7,985 nt of DNA from an uncultured Planctomycetaceae bacterium (GTDB lineage Bacteria; Planctomycetota; Planctomycetia; Pirellulales; Pirellulaceae): assembly GCA_903927685.1 (NCBI GenBank), contig CAIYOB010001499.1:1-7985 (forward strand), in the 5' to 3' direction. A model generated the notes under the pieces. That model ran no database searches. It was not told where the DNA came from and saw only the letters and a list, made by a program, of their open reading frames with translations. The position numbers were made by a program, and so were the translations under genes. Of this stretch, positions 6,102 through 7,985 are shown in pieces. Each line of letters opens with the position of its first letter. Position 1 is the first letter of the stretch.

Positions 6102-6485
6102 ATGAAGAAGTTGGGGTTGACGCTCGTCGCGTTGTTCGTGGTCGGCTTGTTGGTCCAGTCGGCGATGGCCCGGCCGGATTACAAAAAGGTCTTGGATACC
6201 GTCAGCAAAGACACGAAAGTGGCTTCCGTCGTGGAAGAGTTGAAATGCAACGTCTGCCACGTTGACAAGGAGGAGAAGAAGGTCCGCAATGATTACGGCC
6301 AAGCGTTGATCAAGTGTGGTCTGACCGAGGAGAAATACAAGGAACTAAAAGCGGACAAGGAAAAGCTCGCTGAGTTCGTCAAGGAGATCATGAAGAAAGT
6401 CGAGGCGGAAAAGTCGGCCAGCGGCGCGACGTTCGGCGAGTTGATCAAAGCCGGCAAGGCTCCTGGAACCCCTCCCAAGAAGTGA
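6102..6485 (+). CDS. Small exported protein with one CxxCH heme-c motif
   Basis: The product has 127 residues. The start ATG has GGAGGT five bases upstream and opens directly onto a signal peptide (MKKLGLTLVALFVVGLL, probable cleavage after SAMA at residue 23). An in-frame ATG 63 bases earlier has no such support. The mature protein is Lys/Glu-rich and helical, with Cys49-Asn-Val-Cys52-His53, the covalent heme-c attachment motif. A sixth heme ligand could be Met97 in EIMKKVE, but this is a guess. It is probably a periplasmic monoheme cytochrome c or a member of a cytochrome-like family. There is no further c-type motif, and Cys72 stands alone. The gene is monocistronic, with its own candidate promoter and a strong terminator 33 bases after the stop. 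The redox partner and pathway are unknown. Confidence 0.85.
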   Translation: MKKLGLTLVALFVVGLLVQSAMARPDYKKVLDTVSKDTKVASVVEELKCNVCHVDKEEKKVRNDYGQALIKCGLTEEKYKELKADKEKLAEFVKEIMKKVEAEKSASGATFGELIKAGKAPGTPPKK

Positions 6486-6518
6486 TTTCTGCATCAAGAA
6501 GTGGCATCGGCAACATCG

Positions 6519-6548
6519 AAGCCGGCTCGATCGAGCCGGCTTTTTTTT
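6519..6548 (+). terminator. Strong intrinsic terminator after the CxxCH gene
   Basis: AAGCCGGCTC (6519-6528) pairs perfectly with GAGCCGGCTT (6533-6542) around a GATC tetraloop, followed by a run of eight T (6541-6548). It lies 33 bases after the stop of the CxxCH gene, so transcription should end there before the tRNA-Cys promoter. Confidence 0.93.
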
Positions 6549-6566
6549 CGATCGTCGCAGAACCTC

Positions 6567-6595
6567 TTGACCTGACCGCGAACATCCTCTAATCT
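6567..6595 (+). promoter_or_regulatory. Promoter of tRNA-Cys
   Basis: TTGACC (6567-6572) and TAATCT (6590-6595) are 17 bases apart, close to the sigma70 consensus, and the -10 ends 12 bases before the mature tRNA 5' end. A start near 6602 would leave a leader of only a few bases. The -10 box overlaps the TAG stop codon of the opposing integrase gene (6591-6589). Confidence 0.75.
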
Positions 6596-7985
6596 GCGGA
6601 GGTTGTCGGCGCCGTAGCCAAGTGGCTAAGGCAGCGGTTTGCAAAACCGCCATTCGTGGGTTCGACTCCCACCGGCGCCTCTTTCTTTTTCCGCCCGATT
6701 CCCTTCTCGCCACGTCCCGCCGCTTGCGGGTCGATTGTTGCCAAGTCTTGAAACGACAAGACGTTAGGACCGGAGTTCTGCCTGCCTTCGTGCCCCGTTT
6801 CGGCCGCTTCGCTGCTGTCCGGCCTTTCGCCACGGTTCGTCCCGTACTGCGCCAATTCGCCCCCTGCGCGCTCCCCGATGCGCTCCCCGCGACCCTGGCC
6901 AGAGGGGGCGCCGTTCGTTCCCGTCGCTGCCATCGGCTGGGGCGTCGCCGTGATTTGCGGGGGCGTGGCCAGATCAGGCAGGGCATCCAGGGCCGCCGTC
7001 AGGTCATGTAACCTGGCGTGGGAGTACCGGCCGATCGTTAGTGTCGGGGTCGAATGCCGGGCCAATTCCTGCGCTACCTTGACCGATGCCCCGCCAGCCA
7101 CGATGCCCGAAATGTACGTGTGCCGCGTGCCGTGGAAGTCCAGAACCCGCCCGTCGGCGTCGATGTGTTTCAGGAAGTCCGTCCGTTCCCGTTCCGTTCT
7201 TTCGGCGTCGGTCTTGGCGTCCTGCAGCCACCGTCGCCGGGCTTCGTGCAAGTCATCCTGCAGCATCCGGGCCGTTCGCTCGGGCATCTTGGCAAACGGG
7301 TGTTCGTCCCGCCCGTAATTGGCCAGCCAGGGGCGCAGCAGTTCGGCCAAGTCGGGCCGGATGGGTTGCACGTCCCGGCGTCGCCGCTTGGAGTATCCTG
7401 CCGTAACGGTCACCGTGGGCGGGTCCGCGTCCAGATCGAACGATGGCGGGGTCAGGCTTCGCAGTTCCTTGGCGCGGAAACCCGTTCCGAGGGCCACTCG
7501 GTAAGCCATCGCCCGATCCGGGCCTGGCATGTTGTGCATGGCCGTTGTGTAGCTCTCGACCGAATGCAGCAAGTAGGCCGTTTCTTCGGGCGTCAGTTCC
7601 CGCCGGACATAGCGCCGGTCGGTTTCGACATTGAAGCCAGCCAGGGCCGCCAAGGCATCGTCGGGCGTCCGTTTCTGCAGTTTCAGCCATCGGGAAAACT
7701 GCTTGATACCGCGAATGTAGTGGTTGCAGGTCTGCAGGCTTGCTCCACCAGCCTTCATCGCCCCGATAGCCGCCATTACCGCCGCGTCGGTCAGATCCGC
7801 GATGTGTTCGGCCCTGCAGTCGTCGATCAGCTTCGCCACCCGCGCGCAAATCAGGTCAACGTGCTTGGCCGTGTTCTGTTTGTCGGTCAGATACTGCCGG
7901 AAGTCCGCCAAGTGTTCCCCGAGGGGCCTCCGGGCTTCGCTGGAATAGCGTTCGGCCTTGGCGTCGATGATGCCAGCTTGACGCA
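6589..7985 (-). CDS. Tyrosine recombinase/phage-type integrase, partial (5' end beyond window)
   Basis: The frame is open to the right edge, with 464 residues visible. An internal TTG at 7911 is not the start, because integrase-like sequence (AERYSSEARRPL) continues upstream of it. A helical SAM-like core-binding domain follows (TAKHVDLICARVAKL to SRWLKLQKR). The catalytic domain has GTGFRAKELRSL (ArgI), the lysine turn GYSKRRRRD, HGTRHTY (His-x-x-Arg), ARHSTPTLT (second His) and the nucleophile Tyr in GRYSH. All catalytic residues are present, so it may be active. After the core comes a long, probably disordered linker (Gly/Arg/Glu-rich) and then a tail of 24 residues that is the antisense of the tRNA-Cys gene (VGVEPTNGGFANRC and LSHLATAP), ending at TAG 6591-6589. 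The tail is therefore dictated by the attachment site rather than by selection on protein function. The gene converges on the tRNA, and the rest of the element would lie to the right. Confidence 0.92.
   Translation of the reverse strand, partial: RQAGIIDAKAERYSSEARRPLGEHLADFRQYLTDKQNTAKHVDLICARVAKLIDDCRAEHIADLTDAAVMAAIGAMKAGGASLQTCNHYIRGIKQFSRWLKLQKRTPDDALAALAGFNVETDRRYVRRELTPEETAYLLHSVESYTTAMHNMPGPDRAMAYRVALGTGFRAKELRSLTPPSFDLDADPPTVTVTAGYSKRRRRDVQPIRPDLAELLRPWLANYGRDEHPFAKMPERTARMLQDDLHEARRRWLQDAKTDAERTERERTDFLKHIDADGRVLDFHGTRHTYISGIVAGGASVKVAQELARHSTPTLTIGRYSHARLHDLTAALDALPDLATPPQITATPQPMAATGTNGAPSGQGRGERIGERAGGELAQYGTNRGERPDSSEAAETGHEGRQNSGPNVLSFQDLATIDPQAAGRGEKGIGRKKKEAPVGVEPTNGGFANRCLSHLATAPTTSAD
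6608..6680 (+). tRNA. tRNA-Cys (anticodon GCA)
   Basis: All arms fold perfectly. The acceptor GGCGCCG (6608-6614) pairs with CGGCGCC (6673-6679). The D arm stem is GCC/GGC (6617-6619, 6630-6632). The anticodon stem is GCGGT/ACCGC (6634-6638, 6646-6650) with loop TTGCAAA and anticodon GCA at 6641-6643. The variable loop has 5 bases, and the T arm is GTGGG-TTCGACT-CCCAC (6656-6672). The discriminator base is T (6680), the known cysteine identity element. The CCA end is not encoded. The gene lies between the CxxCH terminator and a converging integrase gene whose coding frame runs antisense across the whole tRNA. Confidence 0.97.
6646..6680. other. Putative attachment site (attL/attR core) in the 3' half of tRNA-Cys
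   Basis: Tyrosine recombinases commonly integrate into tRNA 3' ends, and the integrase gene here converges on and overlaps this tRNA. The crossover would then lie in the anticodon-to-T-arm part, with an intact tRNA rebuilt by the element. No second copy of this segment is within the window, so the exact core cannot be defined. Confidence 0.4.

Noticed and set aside
5875..6105. A 76-codon plus-strand frame whose TGA overlaps the ATG of the CxxCH gene
   Set aside because: The overlap hints at a coupled leader peptide, but the sequence is not protein-like, and the candidate promoter and a good ribosome binding site lie inside it.
5871..6302. Minus-strand open frame of 143 codons
   Set aside because: It is antisense to the CxxCH gene and its leader, and has no ribosome binding site that I can see. 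The stretch NPPGPREYNMV near its end looks protein-like, so a decayed gene fragment cannot be fully excluded.
6345..6986. Minus-strand open frame of 213 codons
   Set aside because: It contains a typical spurious translation of an antisense tRNA (ESNPRMAVLQTAALATW) and overlaps the integrase in another frame.
7909..7911. TTG as integrase start
   Set aside because: The frame stays open to the right edge with integrase-like sequence, so the true start is outside the window.
1..7985. CRISPR array, rRNA, toxin-antitoxin pair, complete insertion sequence
   Set aside because: No regularly spaced repeat with unique spacers, no rRNA sequence, no transposase and no toxin-antitoxin gene pair could be found by reading both strands.

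Overview
The window looks like part of a chromosome from a GC-rich member of the Planctomycetota, perhaps of the Pirellulales. This is an inference from four things recalled rather than searched: a SUMF1-fold lipoprotein beside a PD40 beta-propeller protein, an orphan UVR-motif protein of a type I associate with planctomycetes, palindromic repeats of the kind scattered through those genomes, and a tyrosine recombinase whose 3' end runs antisense through a tRNA gene. There are seven protein genes and one tRNA gene. The genes at both window edges are cut off.

Left part (1-2116, minus strand): a secreted PD40/TolB-like propeller protein is followed, through an ATGA stop/start overlap, by a SUMF1 (formylglycine-generating-enzyme fold) lipoprotein. 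The SUMF1 frame is open to the left edge. It has no stop after the normal end of the domain, and its tail enters short direct repeats. A 58-base cloverleaf-like palindromic repeat lies in frame within its N-terminal coding region.

Middle (2503-4953, plus strand): a probable three-gene operon encodes a small VOC-fold protein, an extended-SDR NAD(P)-dependent epimerase/dehydrogenase, and a clearly recognisable L-threonine 3-dehydrogenase (tdh). The usual partner of tdh, kbl, is not present. A convergent minus-strand gene (5038-5781) encodes an alpha-helical protein with a C-terminal UVR motif. The 84-base gap between them holds short palindromes, one of which resembles a dispersed repeat.

Right part: a structured leader precedes a small exported protein with a single CxxCH motif, a candidate monoheme cytochrome c, which ends in a textbook intrinsic terminator. 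Then comes tRNA-Cys(GCA) with a good sigma70-type promoter. Converging on it is a tyrosine recombinase gene that runs off the right edge. Its last codons are the antisense of the whole tRNA gene, as expected if an integrative element entered at the 3' end of tRNA-Cys and the element lies to the right.

The metabolic genes look like ordinary chromosome. The integrase/tRNA junction and the repeat-invaded SUMF1 gene are the most informative places. I found no CRISPR array, toxin-antitoxin pair or complete insertion sequence, and I cannot point to a clearly new defence or biosynthetic system.
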